Shown here in pieces: positions 28,581 through 37,923 of a stretch of 64,000 nucleotides of DNA; position 1 is the first letter of the stretch, and each line of letters opens with the position of its first letter. The translations under genes were made by a program, and so were the position numbers. The DNA comes from Bacteroidales bacterium (GTDB lineage Bacteria > Bacteroidota > Bacteroidia > Bacteroidales > UBA932). Below the pieces are notes generated by a model. That model worked only from the letters and a program-made list of their open reading frames with translations. It was not told where the DNA came from and ran no database searches. Where the stretch lies: assembly GCA_017443845.1 (NCBI GenBank), contig JAFSXX010000034.1:17750-81749 (forward strand), written 5' to 3'.

Positions 28581-30751
28581 TGAAACGGGCTTTGACCATA
28601 TTGTTGCTGGCTCTGGCGGCCGTCTCCTGCTCCACTACGAGGAGGCTTGGGGAGGGCGAATTGCGTCTGGCGGACAATAAGGTCGTGGTCGTAGGGGAGG
28701 GGCCTTCGACGTCGGAGCTCCAGCCCTATATCAAGCAGAAGCCCAACGCCTATTTCATAGGCAAATGGAATCCCTTGCTGTATGTCTATAACTGGAGTTC
28801 CGGAAAGGATACTCCCTGGGACAAGTTCGTGGAGAAGCTCGGCGTCGCTCCCGTGGCCTTCAACAGCAGCCTTGTCGAGAGCAGCAAGAACAGTATGCTC
28901 TCGCACCTGGAGTATCTGGGCTATTACGGCTCCGAGATCAACTCCCAGGTGAGCACCAAAGGCCGCACGGCCAAGGTAACATATACCGTAAAGCCGGGTC
29001 ACAGGTTCGTTATAGACTCCCTTTCCTATGTGATTGACGACGCGCCGCTCAGGACCCTTGCGCTGCGCGACTCGGCCACCAGCGACGTGCGCCCCGGCAA
29101 ATTCCTCTCGGAGAGCACCCTTGAGGCATTCTCGGAGCAGATGGCCGAACTCTTCCGCAACAGGGGTTATTACGGATTTACCAAGAACTATTTCTTCTTC
29201 CTGGCCGACACGACCAGGGAGGACGGCACGGCGGACCTTACGGTGCGTCTGGAGAATTATACCCGCAACGAGACCCCGGCCGCAGCGAAGCCCCATATCC
29301 GTTACCGATTCGGCGACGTCAACGTGACCACCATAAGCCGCTTCCCGGTCAAGAAGAAGTTCCTCGACGAGATTAACCGCATCAAGCCCGGAATGCTCTA
29401 CCGCGAGGGACTGGTCGATAATACCTATACCAGGTTTTCAAGCCTCGGCCTCTTCAACTCGGTCAATATCCAGCTGCAGGAGAGGGATTCCGGCTATGTG
29501 GACTGCAATATAATCCTCGGCGAGGCGAAGCTCCAGAGCATCAAACTCAATCTCGAAGGCTCCACCAATTCGACCGGACTTTTCGGCGTAACCCCCTCGA
29601 TCTCCTACGCCCACAAGAATATCTTCGGAGGCGGGGAGACATTCACCCTCGGTTTCCGCGGCAATTTCCAGTTCACTTTCCACGACAATACCCGCAGCGA
29701 GGAGTATGCTGCCAATACCTCCCTCAAGTTCCCCAGGTTCCTGCTGCTGCCCTCCGACCTCTTCATATCTTCGGTGCCGCAGACTGAGATCTCGGCCCTG
29801 TTCAACTATCAGAACCGTCCGGAGTACAAGCGGAACATAGCATCGCTCAACTACAGCTACAATTTTACCTACCGCCGCCGTTTCGTTTTCCAGCTCTCGC
29901 CGGTAAAGTTCAACCTGGTGCACATCTACAGCATGTCGAAGGATTTCTACCAGCAGCTGACCGATCCCTACCTGATGAACGCCTACAGGGACCACCTCGA
30001 CTTCGGTTCCGGTGCCAGCTTCTATTATACCACCGACCCGTCGCTCAATTCGAAGCGCACCCATTTCTATACCCGTATCAATTTCGACATCGCCGGAAAC
30101 GTACTCTCGCTTCTCGACAAGATCCTTCCCCAGAACGAGTATGGCTCCTCGCTCTTCCTCGGCCTGCCTTATTCGCAGTACGTGAGGGGTGAGGTGACCA
30201 CCGCGCAGACCTGGCATTTCGGCAACGACGGCAAGTTCTCGGTGGCGGTGCGCGGCATAGCGGGCGCCGGATATGCGTATGGAAACTCGATGTCGCTGCC
30301 GTTCGAGAAGTTCTTCTATGCCGGCGGCGCGAGCAGTATGAGGGGATGGCAGGCGCGTTCCGTAGGTCCCGGCGGAGCTCCTGTCGATTCTTCCTTCTCC
30401 ATTGTCAACCAGACCGGCGACATGCACCTGGAGGCGAATGCGGAGTTCCGCTTCCCGCTCTTCTGGAAGCTCCAGGGCGGCCTTTTCGTGGATGCCGGCA
30501 ATATCTGGAAACTTCAGGCTGGGCAGGATACCGATGCTGGGAAAGACGCCCTCTTCACTCCCGCCAATTTCCTGCGGACCACTGCTCTCGACTTCGGACT
30601 GGGACTCCGCCTCGACTTCAACCTGATACTCGTGCGTCTCGATATGGGTATCAAGGCCTACGACCCTTACACCCAAAAATGGTGCGAGCCATCCCAGTGG
30701 TTCTCACGAGACGGCTACGCAATCCATTTCGGTATCGGATACCCCTTCTAA
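28580..30751 (+). CDS. tamL: TamL: lipidated TamA/BamA-family outer-membrane protein
   Basis: 723 residues of the Omp85 superfamily. The N-terminus is a lipoprotein signal (MKRALTILLLALAAVSC), a hallmark of TamL, the Bacteroidota lipoprotein variant of TamA. POTRA-like repeats follow (for example LSHLEYLGYYGSEINSQV and GMLYREGLVDNTYTRFSSLG), then a C-terminal 16-strand barrel with GGASSMRGWQARSVGPGG, the conserved Omp85 loop with the RGW signature, ending in an aromatic. It probably acts in outer-membrane biogenesis with a TamB-like partner, which is not in this window. Last gene of the run; its end overlaps the convergent lipoprotein gene by 4 bp. Confidence 0.88.
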   Translation: MKRALTILLLALAAVSCSTTRRLGEGELRLADNKVVVVGEGPSTSELQPYIKQKPNAYFIGKWNPLLYVYNWSSGKDTPWDKFVEKLGVAPVAFNSSLVESSKNSMLSHLEYLGYYGSEINSQVSTKGRTAKVTYTVKPGHRFVIDSLSYVIDDAPLRTLALRDSATSDVRPGKFLSESTLEAFSEQMAELFRNRGYYGFTKNYFFFLADTTREDGTADLTVRLENYTRNETPAAAKPHIRYRFGDVNVTTISRFPVKKKFLDEINRIKPGMLYREGLVDNTYTRFSSLGLFNSVNIQLQERDSGYVDCNIILGEAKLQSIKLNLEGSTNSTGLFGVTPSISYAHKNIFGGGETFTLGFRGNFQFTFHDNTRSEEYAANTSLKFPRFLLLPSDLFISSVPQTEISALFNYQNRPEYKRNIASLNYSYNFTYRRRFVFQLSPVKFNLVHIYSMSKDFYQQLTDPYLMNAYRDHLDFGSGASFYYTTDPSLNSKRTHFYTRINFDIAGNVLSLLDKILPQNEYGSSLFLGLPYSQYVRGEVTTAQTWHFGNDGKFSVAVRGIAGAGYAYGNSMSLPFEKFFYAGGASSMRGWQARSVGPGGAPVDSSFSIVNQTGDMHLEANAEFRFPLFWKLQGGLFVDAGNIWKLQAGQDTDAGKDALFTPANFLRTTALDFGLGLRLDFNLILVRLDMGIKAYDPYTQKWCEPSQWFSRDGYAIHFGIGYPF

Positions 30752-31551
30752 TCCATCAGCATCACGAGCGATACCACTGCGGCGATGTCGTTGGCGGCGT
30801 CGTTCCTGTCGATATTATAGGTGTAGAGGGGGGCTTTCAGCTCCCAGGCTTCGAAACGCTGCTCGCCTCGATCGAAGGTGTAGTTGCCATATCCCTCGAA
30901 GAAGGGAGGTATCACCTTGGTGAAGGTGCGGTAGATGCTGGTGGGCTCTCCGACGGTGAAGGTTTTCCTGGGGCCTTCGGGATCGGAGGTCAGGAACAGC
31001 TGCATAAGATGCTCCTCGTCCTTGGAACGGGAATACTCGAGGTAGGGGTGAAGACCCGCGTGGGTACCTGCGACATCCTGGTACAGGAGGATCCTGACGG
31101 TATTCCTGGGCTTGATGTTCAGGCTCTTGAAGGCGTTGAAGACCTCGAAGGCCGCTATGCAGCCCAGATCGTCGTTCTTCGTGGTCAGGGAGTCTCTCCA
31201 GGTGTCGGCTGCGGCTGCGACGAGGGTAACCCTGTCATTCTCCTTGCCGGGGATTTCCAGAAGGATGTCGCGGCCCTTTCCGGGACCCATGTCGAAGAAG
31301 TTGATATCACTCTTCCCTTTGCAGCGGCTCGCCATCATCGTGAAGTAATCGATGATGTCGTTGCTTCCGGAAAGGCCGGCCGGGCGGTCGGGGCAGACGC
31401 GGTTGATTTTTTCGTATGAGTCGGCTATGGTGGTATCCTGCCCGAAGAATGCATAGATATCGGCCACGCGCTCAGCCTCGCTCTTGCCGCATCCGGTGAG
31501 GAGTGCGGCAAGTGCTGCGGCTGCGATGATGATTGTTGTGATTCGCTTCAT
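30748..31551 (-). CDS. Lipoprotein with degenerate M28 aminopeptidase-like fold
   Basis: 267 residues, lipoprotein signal MKRITTIIIAAAALAALLTGC. The mature part resembles the M28 peptidase core: RPAGLSGSNDIIDYF (usually the R-x-x-G-S-x-G segment), TTKNDDLGCIAAFEVFNAF (the metal-binding Asp region) and NTVRILLYQD (usually RxxxFxxxxGEE). The glutamates of the usual GEE motif are replaced by DVAG, so catalysis is doubtful. Last gene of the six-gene minus-strand operon, directly after the DUF5689 gene, so it may be an accessory surface or periplasmic component. Family assignment is by pattern only. Confidence 0.55.
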   Translation of the reverse strand: MKRITTIIIAAAALAALLTGCGKSEAERVADIYAFFGQDTTIADSYEKINRVCPDRPAGLSGSNDIIDYFTMMASRCKGKSDINFFDMGPGKGRDILLEIPGKENDRVTLVAAAADTWRDSLTTKNDDLGCIAAFEVFNAFKSLNIKPRNTVRILLYQDVAGTHAGLHPYLEYSRSKDEEHLMQLFLTSDPEGPRKTFTVGEPTSIYRTFTKVIPPFFEGYGNYTFDRGEQRFEAWELKAPLYTYNIDRNDAANDIAAVVSLVMLMD

Positions 31552-32649
31552 TTAGTCGTTGATAACAATGTCGTCAATCGAATTGACGGTGAACTGGATA
31601 TTGCCCTGATAGAGCGTCAGGATACCCGTGACGTCTATCGTGGATTTGCCCGAAAGCACCGATTCCGGAATCTCGACATCGCTGAACTTGCAGTATCCGC
31701 TGGTGCGGATCTGGATCTCTTTGGAACCCATCTTGAAATACTGGCTCACTGAGTAGGCTGCCTTCTCGAAGCCGGGATAACTTCCCTCGCCCTTGAAATC
31801 GCCCACGGTCTCGCCCGTGTAGGTGTTGCCGCTGCCTACGCGGAACGCATCCCAGCGGCCCGAGGTGAGGTATTCGGTCATCTTGGCCTTCGACATCGCC
31901 CAGGTGGTGATGCCCGCGGTGGGATCCGAAGCTACGTTGGAAGGGGAGAGAAACACCCTGTTCTGGGGCGACTTCTTGTCCCAGTTGGAGTTGATGTAGA
32001 GAAGCACGAATGCCTCGTTCGCATATTTGAGTCCCTTGAGTGTCACGAGCTTTCCAATGTAGCGGTTGTTCTTCTGAGTGTCGTTCTTTCCCGGAAGCTG
32101 GCTTTCGGTGATGACCTCCGAAGCAACCTCCGTGCCAGTCTCACCCTTGAATATGTGCTGGTCGATCAGCAGGGGGTTCTCGAGATAGGAGGTCTCGTAT
32201 TCGCCCGAAGGGTCGGTGAAGCCCAGCTGCACCATTCCGTTGCCGCCGTAGCTGGCCGACGAACTGAAACCGTACATTCCGAGGGTCAGTCCCTTGCACT
32301 TCACGTAGAGGGTCTGTCCGGGCAGATAGTCGTTGTAGAGTCCGTTGCGGCCGAACTTGAGCTCGATGCCGCCGGTCTCGTCCTGGATATAGAGGCTCTT
32401 GTAGAAGTTGCCGGGCTTGTCGGTGGTGGATACCTTTCCGGCGATGATTATGTTCTTGTCGATGTCCCAGGGCTTGCCGTTGTACATCGCGGCGAGCTCG
32501 GCGATGGTGGTGTTCGCGCTCATCTGCGCGGGCTGCGCCTTGTCGGGCTCTTTGTATTTGCCTGTGAAAACGGGCTGGAACTCCTCCTTGAGGGAGGTGC
32601 AGGATGCCAGAAGCAGCAGCGCCGCAGATATGATGAATAACTTTTTCAT
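31552..32649 (-). CDS. DUF5689-domain lipoprotein
   Basis: 365 residues, lipoprotein signal MKKLFIISAALLLLASC followed by TSLKEEF, a charged stretch like the Bacteroidota surface-export signal. The body has OB-fold-like segments (NIIIAGKVSTTDKPGNFYKS, SLYIQDETGGIELKF, GQTLYVKCKGLTLG) typical of DUF5689 and a C-terminal part ending in VTGILTLYQGNIQFTV. OB-folds often bind nucleic acids or oligosaccharides. It lies 4 bp after a TonB-dependent transporter, the position occupied by SusD-like partners in polysaccharide loci, so it is a candidate surface ligand-binding subunit. Confidence 0.8.
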   Translation of the reverse strand: MKKLFIISAALLLLASCTSLKEEFQPVFTGKYKEPDKAQPAQMSANTTIAELAAMYNGKPWDIDKNIIIAGKVSTTDKPGNFYKSLYIQDETGGIELKFGRNGLYNDYLPGQTLYVKCKGLTLGMYGFSSSASYGGNGMVQLGFTDPSGEYETSYLENPLLIDQHIFKGETGTEVASEVITESQLPGKNDTQKNNRYIGKLVTLKGLKYANEAFVLLYINSNWDKKSPQNRVFLSPSNVASDPTAGITTWAMSKAKMTEYLTSGRWDAFRVGSGNTYTGETVGDFKGEGSYPGFEKAAYSVSQYFKMGSKEIQIRTSGYCKFSDVEIPESVLSGKSTIDVTGILTLYQGNIQFTVNSIDDIVIND

Positions 32650-32653
32650 GGCC

Positions 32654-35596
32654 TTAGAATCTGAAATAGAGGTTCAACATATAATTGGCTCCGCACATAT
32701 AGAAATACTTGGAGTCGAATCTGTAGTAGCGGTTGTGGGCCGCGCTGTTGATGAGTCGGGTCTGCTCGTAGCCGCCGGTCTTGACGTTGCGGTTGTTGAG
32801 CATGTTCTTGATCTCGCACGAGAATCCGAAGTTGTACTTGCGGTTGATGTACCAGCTTTTGCCGATGCTGGCATTGAGCAGGAATGCGGGTGCGAACTTC
32901 TCCTGCGCCGTCATATAGTCTATCTCGGCCGGGGTGACGACGTGGTCGGGGCCGGCGACTGCGATGGTGGTGCGGTAGAGCGGGTTCATATCGAGGTGGG
33001 AACCGGCGAAGTACTGGCCGTTGAGCTCGAAGAACCAGTAGGACTGGAGCCTGTAGTTGAAGGCGATCTCGGCTGCGAGCTGGGGGGTGCTGGGCACATA
33101 GTGCTTCTGCTCCTTCTCGATGATATATTCGCCGTCGGCGTTCTGGTCGAGTACCGTGGTGCCGTCGGGAAGTTTGGCCTTCTTATAGACGGGGCTGCTC
33201 TTCCAGTATTCGACCGGCTCGTTGCTTACCAGGACGTCGGTGCTGTTGTCCATCGTCTGGGTCATTATCGGGTTGGAGGTGTAGATGTATTCGCCCAGGC
33301 TGAGGACTCCGGAAATGGTGAGTCCCTTGAGGAAGAAGGGGGCCCTGGCGCCTATCTCGATGCCGGCGTGCCTCTGGTCGATGCCCCACATCGCGAAGTT
33401 CGTGAAGGAGTGGTAGGTATCGTCGTAGAAGCTCATCACGTCGGTCTGGTCCATTATCTTGGTCCAGAATGCCGTTACGCGGGCGCTGTAACCGCCGTTG
33501 TTGTACTGGTAGTTGACGTCGGCGGAGAAGGTCTTGGTGGTGGTGAGGTTGGGCACCACGGTGTTGCGCGTACGGGGCGAGACGAATGCCTGGTTGAAGG
33601 TCGGGGCGTCATTCAGGAATCCGGCGTTGGCCGAGACCCTGTGCCCGCCGTCGAAGCGGTAGGCCGCTCCGGCCTTGGCGTTCCATACGAAGAATCCGAA
33701 TACGTCCGACTTGCCCTTGGATGAGATAACGTTGCCGTCGGCGTCATAGTTGGTGAGGCGCTGTCCGCCCCAGAATATCTCGTTGCCGTTGTCGTCCAGT
33801 CCCGCGAAGAGACCCTTGCGGAGAAGTCCCTCCCTCCAGAAGCTGTTGTATCCGGCTTCGAATCCCGCATTGGCGGTAAGGCGTCCGAAGGAGAATTCGC
33901 CGCTTGCCCAGATGCGGGCGTCGCGGACATTGGCGTAGTAGTCGTAGCCGTATTTGCCGCCCTTCTCGATCTTCTGGGCCTCGCCGTGAGCCATGTAATA
34001 GTCGAGGTCGTTCTGGGTGAGGGCCTCGTTGGCACCGAAGTCACGCTCCGCGAACTGGTCGATGTTCAGGTAGTACTGTCCGCCGAGGAGGTCGTTGATG
34101 ACCTTGTAATTCTCGGTCTTGTTCCAGCGGAAGGTGGCGCCGCCATTGAGGGTGAAATGGTCGCTGGCGCGCCATTTCAAGTTCGCTGCCAGATGGATGT
34201 CGTTCTGGTCCACGTGGCGCTCCTCGAGGGCGTACTTGCTGCGGCCGTCGGGACTGTTGTAGTTGACGTTGTAGAGGCGGTCCCAGTTGAGATGCTGGTA
34301 ATTCGCGAAGTCGCGGTTGTGCTGCGTCCACATCTCGCGGGCCCACTCGTACTTCTCGTCGTTGCTGCGGTTGTAGTCCTCTTCCTCCATATAGGCGTAG
34401 CTCGGGAGGTTGCGGTAGTAGTCGGGGCGGGGATCGGCAGCGTCATACCAGTCGAGGGCGGTGTATCCGTTCTTTCCGGTCCTCCAGAGGAGGGTGGCGT
34501 TGGCCTCGAGGTCCGTCGTGGGGGTGTAGGAGTAGCGCAGCACGGTGACGGGCTCGAAGGTCTTGCGGACGCGGGAGTTGCGCACCTTGCCGTTCTGGTA
34601 TCCCCAGTTGGAGTTGTACATATTGTCGCCCATCAGGTCGTAAACCTCCTGGGTGGAGGCGTTCTGCGCTCCGCGCTGCCCGGGGGTGGCGAAGGTGAAG
34701 AGGGTGACCCTGTGGATGTCGTCGAAGTTCTTCTCGATGCCGGCATAATAGGCGAACGAACGGTAGTAGATACCCTTGATCCAGTCGTTGCCTCCCACGC
34801 GTGCCGATACGTTGACGGCGTAGGAGATGCCGTTGTCCAGCTCACCGGAAGCGTAGGTTCCCATCAGGCGGAGGCGGTACATCGCGCTGTTGGTGAGGGC
34901 GCTGAAACGCCATCCCTTGCGTACCGAAGAGGGATTGGCCATAATGTTGGTGACGCCGTTGTAGCGGCCGAGACCCTCGGTGTAGGGCTCCAGGCCCATG
35001 GTGGTCTCCTTGGCGCGCATCGCCTCGTTCAGGCCCGACCAGAGGGAGTAGGGGGAGTATCCGGTGATGGCGTCGTTGAGCCTGATACCGCTCAGATAGA
35101 CATCCTGGGTCTCGCTGTTGTAACCGCGGTTCTTGAAGCGGATGGCGCTGAAGCCGTATCCTGCGATGTTTGTATAGACATCGTTCGAGCCGTAGAGGAT
35201 GGTCGGTGTGTCGGTGTATCCCGAGTCGTCCATATCGAATTCGGTGAAGCTCGAATCGTCCACTTCGGCTATTTTCTGGCTTGCCGTCATCGTGACGAAC
35301 ATCATGTCCTTGACGAAGCCCTTGTCCACGGTGACGCTGACGATGAGGTCGTTGTATCCGTCGGCGGTCACAAGCATATCGTACATTCCGTCTGCGAGGC
35401 GGTCGATGAGGAACCGTCCGTCATTGGCGCTGGCGCAGCGGGCCACCTCCTCGCCTTTCTGGGAGAGGACGATCTTCGCGTCGCCTATCGGGGCGCGGCC
35501 CTGGCGGTCCACCACGGAGCCTTTGACGCCTCCGCTCTGGGCCAGGGCAGTGATGGCTATCAGGACAGCGGAAAGTGTTGTCAGTAGTTTTTTCAT
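32654..35596 (-). CDS. TonB-dependent transporter with carboxypeptidase-like N-domain
   Basis: 980 residues. Signal peptide MKKLLTTLSAVLIAITALA, then a regulatory-like beta-sandwich (GVKGSVVDRQGRAPIGDAKI), a plug domain (about residues 125-235, with AIRFKNRGYNSETQDVYLSG and YSLWSGLNEAMR) and a large barrel that ends in a terminal Phe (LNLYFRF). It is not SusC-type: there is no SusD and no SusC plug signature. The barrel is rich in Tyr and Trp. The flanking secreted nucleases and OB-fold lipoproteins suggest that its cargo may be nucleic-acid fragments or nucleosides; this is inference. Confidence 0.88.
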   Translation of the reverse strand: MKKLLTTLSAVLIAITALAQSGGVKGSVVDRQGRAPIGDAKIVLSQKGEEVARCASANDGRFLIDRLADGMYDMLVTADGYNDLIVSVTVDKGFVKDMMFVTMTASQKIAEVDDSSFTEFDMDDSGYTDTPTILYGSNDVYTNIAGYGFSAIRFKNRGYNSETQDVYLSGIRLNDAITGYSPYSLWSGLNEAMRAKETTMGLEPYTEGLGRYNGVTNIMANPSSVRKGWRFSALTNSAMYRLRLMGTYASGELDNGISYAVNVSARVGGNDWIKGIYYRSFAYYAGIEKNFDDIHRVTLFTFATPGQRGAQNASTQEVYDLMGDNMYNSNWGYQNGKVRNSRVRKTFEPVTVLRYSYTPTTDLEANATLLWRTGKNGYTALDWYDAADPRPDYYRNLPSYAYMEEEDYNRSNDEKYEWAREMWTQHNRDFANYQHLNWDRLYNVNYNSPDGRSKYALEERHVDQNDIHLAANLKWRASDHFTLNGGATFRWNKTENYKVINDLLGGQYYLNIDQFAERDFGANEALTQNDLDYYMAHGEAQKIEKGGKYGYDYYANVRDARIWASGEFSFGRLTANAGFEAGYNSFWREGLLRKGLFAGLDDNGNEIFWGGQRLTNYDADGNVISSKGKSDVFGFFVWNAKAGAAYRFDGGHRVSANAGFLNDAPTFNQAFVSPRTRNTVVPNLTTTKTFSADVNYQYNNGGYSARVTAFWTKIMDQTDVMSFYDDTYHSFTNFAMWGIDQRHAGIEIGARAPFFLKGLTISGVLSLGEYIYTSNPIMTQTMDNSTDVLVSNEPVEYWKSSPVYKKAKLPDGTTVLDQNADGEYIIEKEQKHYVPSTPQLAAEIAFNYRLQSYWFFELNGQYFAGSHLDMNPLYRTTIAVAGPDHVVTPAEIDYMTAQEKFAPAFLLNASIGKSWYINRKYNFGFSCEIKNMLNNRNVKTGGYEQTRLINSAAHNRYYRFDSKYFYMCGANYMLNLYFRF

Positions 35597-35608
35597 CTGG
35601 TTATGTTA

Positions 35609-36688
35609 TTATTTTCTGATTACGATGTAAGTGGGGAAGTGGTCGGAGAAGCCGTTGATGAAGGCTCCGTTGGAGAACGTGCGGAACGGATAGCCCTTGT
35701 ACTGGCCTTTCTGGGTCACCATGAACGGTTTCTTGAAGATGCGTCCGTAATAGGTGTCCTTGACGATCTTGCGGATCTTCAGGCCCCCTTCGGGAGCGTT
35801 GAGCAGGTTGCTGTTGACCAGTATCTGGTCGTAGATGCACCAGACGCCCTGGTATCCGAGCGACCCGTATCCGTTCTTGATCATCGAGAGGAAGGGATTG
35901 AAGAAGTCCTCTTTTCCCACCTCTTCCGGGGTCTCCTTGCCGTGGAGATAGAGCGCCATGCTCTCGTCGAAAGGATCGTCGTTCATATCGCCCATCACGG
36001 CTATCTTGATGCCGGGATACTTCTCCATCATTCCGATGGCGTGGTTGTAGATTATCTCGCCGCCGCGGGCGCGGAGATCCTGTCCCTTTCCGCCGACGCG
36101 GGAGGGGAGGTGCGCCACGTAGAATGCGAAGTGCTCGCCGTCGATGGTGCCGTGCACCATCAGGATGTCGCGGGTGCGGAAATAATCCTTGGCCTCCTCA
36201 TCGAGGGTGAATTCGACCTTGGAGTCGGGGCCGAAGGTGTAGGGGATGGATTCGCTCTCTATGTATTTGAACTGCTCGGGTTTGTAGAGCAGCGCCACAT
36301 CCACTCCGCGGCGGTCGGGACCGTCATAATGGATTATCTGGTAGTTGGCGTCTGCGATCTCGGGCTGGCTCACCAGGTCCTCGAGCACCAGACGGTTCTC
36401 GATCTCGCTCACTCCCAGGATGGTGTGGTAGCGGCCGTTGTCCTTTGCCATCTCCTTTATGACCTTGGCCATATTGTGGAGCTTCTTGCGGTATTTGACC
36501 TCTGTCCACTGGTTGGCTCCGTCGGGGAGGAACTCGTCGTCGTTCTTGGCCGGGTCGTCATATATGTCGAAAAGGTTCTCGAGGTTGTAGAAGCCTATGA
36601 CATAGTTGCGGGTTCCGGATGCTTCCTGAGCCCTGGCGCCTGCGGCTACCAGAAGGGTCAGTGCTAACGTATATAGGAATCTTTTCAT
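35609..36688 (-). CDS. Exported endonuclease/exonuclease/phosphatase (EEP) family protein
   Basis: 359 residues with a cleavable signal peptide (MKRFLYTLALTLLVAAGARA). The EEP catalytic frame is visible: YNLENLFD (metal Asn), LGVSEIEN (metal Glu), FYVAHLPSR, VMGDMNDDP (Asp and Asn of the active site) and SDHFPTYIV (final Asp-His). This family covers DNase I-like nucleases and phosphodiesterases; export and location beside a NUC1 nuclease favour a periplasmic or surface nuclease. Nine bp after the NUC1 gene and 12 bp before the transporter gene. Confidence 0.87.
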   Translation of the reverse strand: MKRFLYTLALTLLVAAGARAQEASGTRNYVIGFYNLENLFDIYDDPAKNDDEFLPDGANQWTEVKYRKKLHNMAKVIKEMAKDNGRYHTILGVSEIENRLVLEDLVSQPEIADANYQIIHYDGPDRRGVDVALLYKPEQFKYIESESIPYTFGPDSKVEFTLDEEAKDYFRTRDILMVHGTIDGEHFAFYVAHLPSRVGGKGQDLRARGGEIIYNHAIGMMEKYPGIKIAVMGDMNDDPFDESMALYLHGKETPEEVGKEDFFNPFLSMIKNGYGSLGYQGVWCIYDQILVNSNLLNAPEGGLKIRKIVKDTYYGRIFKKPFMVTQKGQYKGYPFRTFSNGAFINGFSDHFPTYIVIRK

Positions 36689-36697
36689 AGTCGAGTG

Positions 36698-37921
36698 TTA
36701 TTTCCACCAGGAATCGCTGGTGGCCTCCACGACGGAGGCCTTGTCCTGGCCTATCCTTGAAGGAAGGTTTACGAAGAAGTCGATGCCCGTTTTGGCCTCG
36801 AGCTGGTCGATGGTCATCCGCTGGGCGAGGACGGCATAGCGGCCCGACTGGTATGCCTTGTGGTCGAACCAGAATGCGGCGGCTGTATAGCCTCCGGTGG
36901 AGCCGGTGATGCCGATGGTGCCGGCCTTGCTGAAGGCCAGCAGCGCCTTGAAATACCCCACGGGCACCTTGACGCGCTTGCCCTCGTTGTCGGTGACGCT
37001 TTCGGTGCTGCCTTCTACGACGCATCCCGTCACCACATACAGGGTGTCGGTCTGGTAGCTCCAATCGCGCACCATGCCTTCGAGCGAGGCCCACGCGTAT
37101 GAGTTGAGCTCTCCGCGCTGCGGTGTCATATTGGTGCCGTAGAAGGTCTGTATGTTCGATTCGTAGATGAGCCTGTCGGCCGAAGGGATCTGATGCCCGC
37201 GGTTGTACCATCCGCCCTCATAGTCGGCGTTGCTGTAGCCCCTGAAGAGCACGGGCTGAAAGCGGTGCGGGATCTTGGGGTCGAGGCCCCATTCGTTGGT
37301 CCTGCTGCCGCTGCCGGCGAGCTTCTTGTTGAGAGGGTATGCCACCCAGTGCGCCACGAGGGCCGCGGTGTCCCAGTAGAACGAGAAGTTGCGCTGCTCT
37401 TTGCCCGCATAGTTCGTGCTGTGGGTGATGAAGAACAGCGCTTTGTCGTCGGTGGCGGGCAGTTCGAGCCAGCCGGGGACAGGGTCGGATTTGATCGAGG
37501 AGGGGAGGGGGACGGAACCCTGCATCCCGGCCTGGGTGAACTCGCGGGTCACGCTCTTCCCGGCACTCGTGAGGACCAGGGTGAGGGTGCGCGCATCTGG
37601 GGAGTTGTTGGCCGCCCATCCAAATACCACGTCGTTCTTGTCGCCGAAGCCCCGGACTACCGTTATGGAGTCGGTCTCGAGATAGGCCCACTGCGTGACG
37701 TCGTACTGTTCGCCTCCGGCGAAGTTGATCTCGAGGCTCCACTCCTTCGAGGCCTTGACGCTGATGAACTGGTTGCTCTTGCTGCCGGCATCTACGTTGT
37801 CGATGCGCAGGCTGAGCTCCGGCTCGGCCTGAGTCTCTTTGGCGGGGTCGCACGAAATAAGGGCCGCTGCGGCAGCCAGTGCCACCGCAGCAGTCCGGAG
37901 TGTATGGCGGATAATTTCCAC
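36698..37921 (-). CDS. BACON-domain DNA/RNA non-specific endonuclease, lipoprotein
   Basis: 407 residues. Lipoprotein signal ending AALISC (Cys24), then a BACON-like immunoglobulin fold (residues about 30-135) and a C-terminal NUC1 nuclease domain (about 150-400). The catalytic DRGH motif appears as YNRGHQIPSADR, a variant common in this group, with the following NMTPQRGELN metal Asn region and WASLEG. Such enzymes degrade DNA and RNA without sequence preference. The lipid anchor places it on the outer membrane. BACON folds usually act as spacers or ligand binders on Bacteroidota surface proteins. Confidence 0.87.
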   Translation of the reverse strand: MEIIRHTLRTAAVALAAAAALISCDPAKETQAEPELSLRIDNVDAGSKSNQFISVKASKEWSLEINFAGGEQYDVTQWAYLETDSITVVRGFGDKNDVVFGWAANNSPDARTLTLVLTSAGKSVTREFTQAGMQGSVPLPSSIKSDPVPGWLELPATDDKALFFITHSTNYAGKEQRNFSFYWDTAALVAHWVAYPLNKKLAGSGSRTNEWGLDPKIPHRFQPVLFRGYSNADYEGGWYNRGHQIPSADRLIYESNIQTFYGTNMTPQRGELNSYAWASLEGMVRDWSYQTDTLYVVTGCVVEGSTESVTDNEGKRVKVPVGYFKALLAFSKAGTIGITGSTGGYTAAAFWFDHKAYQSGRYAVLAQRMTIDQLEAKTGIDFFVNLPSRIGQDKASVVEATSDSWWK

Positions 37922-37923
37922 TT

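Noticed and set aside
33986..35587. Antisense open frame opposite the TonB-dependent transporter
   Set aside because: Shadow frame with Val/Gly-rich composition; the minus-strand transporter is well supported.
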